Source: Anaerolineae bacterium
Lineage (GTDB): Bacteria > Chloroflexota > Anaerolineae > JAFGEY01
Assembly: GCA_016931365.1 (NCBI GenBank)
Contig: JAFGEY010000125.1
Coordinates: 1-8,206 of the forward strand
Direction of reading: 5' to 3'
DNA length: 8,206 nt
Shown here piece after piece: positions 7,862-8,206 of this stretch (positions are counted from its first letter, which is position 1; each line of letters opens with the position of its first letter). The translations under genes and the position numbers were made by a program. Below the pieces are notes generated by a model. That model was given only the letters and a program-made list of their open reading frames with translations. It had not been told where the DNA came from and did no database searches.

Positions 7862-7930
7862 TTATCTGCCTACACTATCACTGCCCACTGAAACTGCTGA
7901 CGCAGCGACTCACATTGGTGAAAATATGGA

Positions 7931-8137
7931 TCAAGTTTGATCCCCCAGCACTTTGATAATATGTCTTGCCAGACGTTCGTTGATCTCTTTATGACGAGGA
8001 ACAGGTTGCGAAATTTGCGTCTTTGGGTTCTGATACCAGTCGTGTTTGGCCCCATGACGGATGAGCACACATCCCATCTTTTCCAGCTCGCGCACCAAAT
8101 CCCTTTGCTTTATGCTATTTCTAGACCTTCCTCCCAA
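7931..8137 (-). CDS. hicA: HicA-family toxin (mRNA interferase), start uncertain
   Basis: The protein is about 60-68 aa, the normal size for HicA, a small double-stranded-RNA-binding-fold ribonuclease that cleaves mRNA until neutralised by HicB. Diagnostic segments are KQRDLVRELEKMGCVLIR, then GAKHDWYQNP with the probable catalytic His (H32 counted from the TTG), then PVPRHKEINERLARHI and a short LG-containing tail. The longest frame opens at a TTG (8137), giving eight extra residues. Family members usually begin at the equivalent of residue 9, here an ATA at 8113-8111. A GGGAGGAAGG stretch on the minus strand (8135-8126) is 12 bases or more from that ATA, so neither start is well placed. No room exists for hicB downstream, so a partner must lie beyond the right edge or be absent. 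Base composition is more AT-rich than the neighbouring genes, consistent with horizontal acquisition. It could be functional, orphaned or a start-codon mutant. Confidence 0.75.
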   Translation of the reverse strand: MGGRSRNSIKQRDLVRELEKMGCVLIRHGAKHDWYQNPKTQISQPVPRHKEINERLARHIIKVLGDQT

Positions 8138-8206
8138 AAGTTCTTGGGGTAATATCTGACGTTAGCCAAAATGATCCATTTTCGAAGTGTATATGGTATA
8201 GTAGTA

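Noticed and set aside
7815..7930. Purine riboswitch in the deaminase leader
   Set aside because: The leader is too short and I see none of the conserved loop and junction bases of the purine aptamer; only a simple hairpin is present.
7862..7930. Promoter for the deaminase in the hicA-deaminase gap
   Set aside because: A GATAGT on the minus strand resembles a -10 box only partly, and no convincing -35 lies at the right distance, so I did not annotate it.

Overview
The window is high-GC, densely coded bacterial DNA. Its left four fifths (about 1-6757) form one plus-strand operon, followed by a convergent minus-strand block (6810-8206). Nothing here fixes the taxon. The GC-rich codon use, the strong AGGAGG-type ribosome binding sites and the combination of CHAT proteases with large TPR/HEAT proteins fit Chloroflexota (Anaerolineae-like) or a similar environmental lineage. 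This is a low-confidence guess from general appearance.

Left region: three genes are joined by two ATGA stop/start overlaps, each with a strong Shine-Dalgarno site inside the upstream gene. The first (cut by the window start) is a large protein with a beta-rich N-terminal half, a cysteine-rich insert and a C-terminal CHAT (caspase-like) protease domain. The second has an N-terminal CHAT domain followed by a linker, HEAT-like repeats and a helical tail. The third is a membrane protein with about five transmembrane helices, a helix-hairpin-helix-like segment and a long TPR array. Both CHAT domains keep an apparent His/Cys dyad. The simplest reading is a two-protease module co-translated with a membrane-anchored TPR scaffold, possibly a sensor, substrate or effector. 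The pathway is unknown; a role in regulated proteolysis, defence or programmed cell death is inferred only from other CHAT proteins. A near-perfect 14-15 bp inverted repeat closes the operon and probably terminates transcription from both sides.

Right region: on the minus strand lies a complete adenosine deaminase-family enzyme with all metal-binding and catalytic residues. Upstream of it is a short, relatively AT-rich gene for a HicA-family toxin whose start codon is unclear and whose HicB antitoxin is not visible in the window. A hairpin followed by a T-rich run sits between hicA and the deaminase, immediately before the deaminase ribosome binding site. It may end the hicA transcript, attenuate the deaminase, or both. 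No RNA genes, CRISPR arrays, insertion sequences or long direct repeats were seen, and no stretch over 300 bases lacks a gene.
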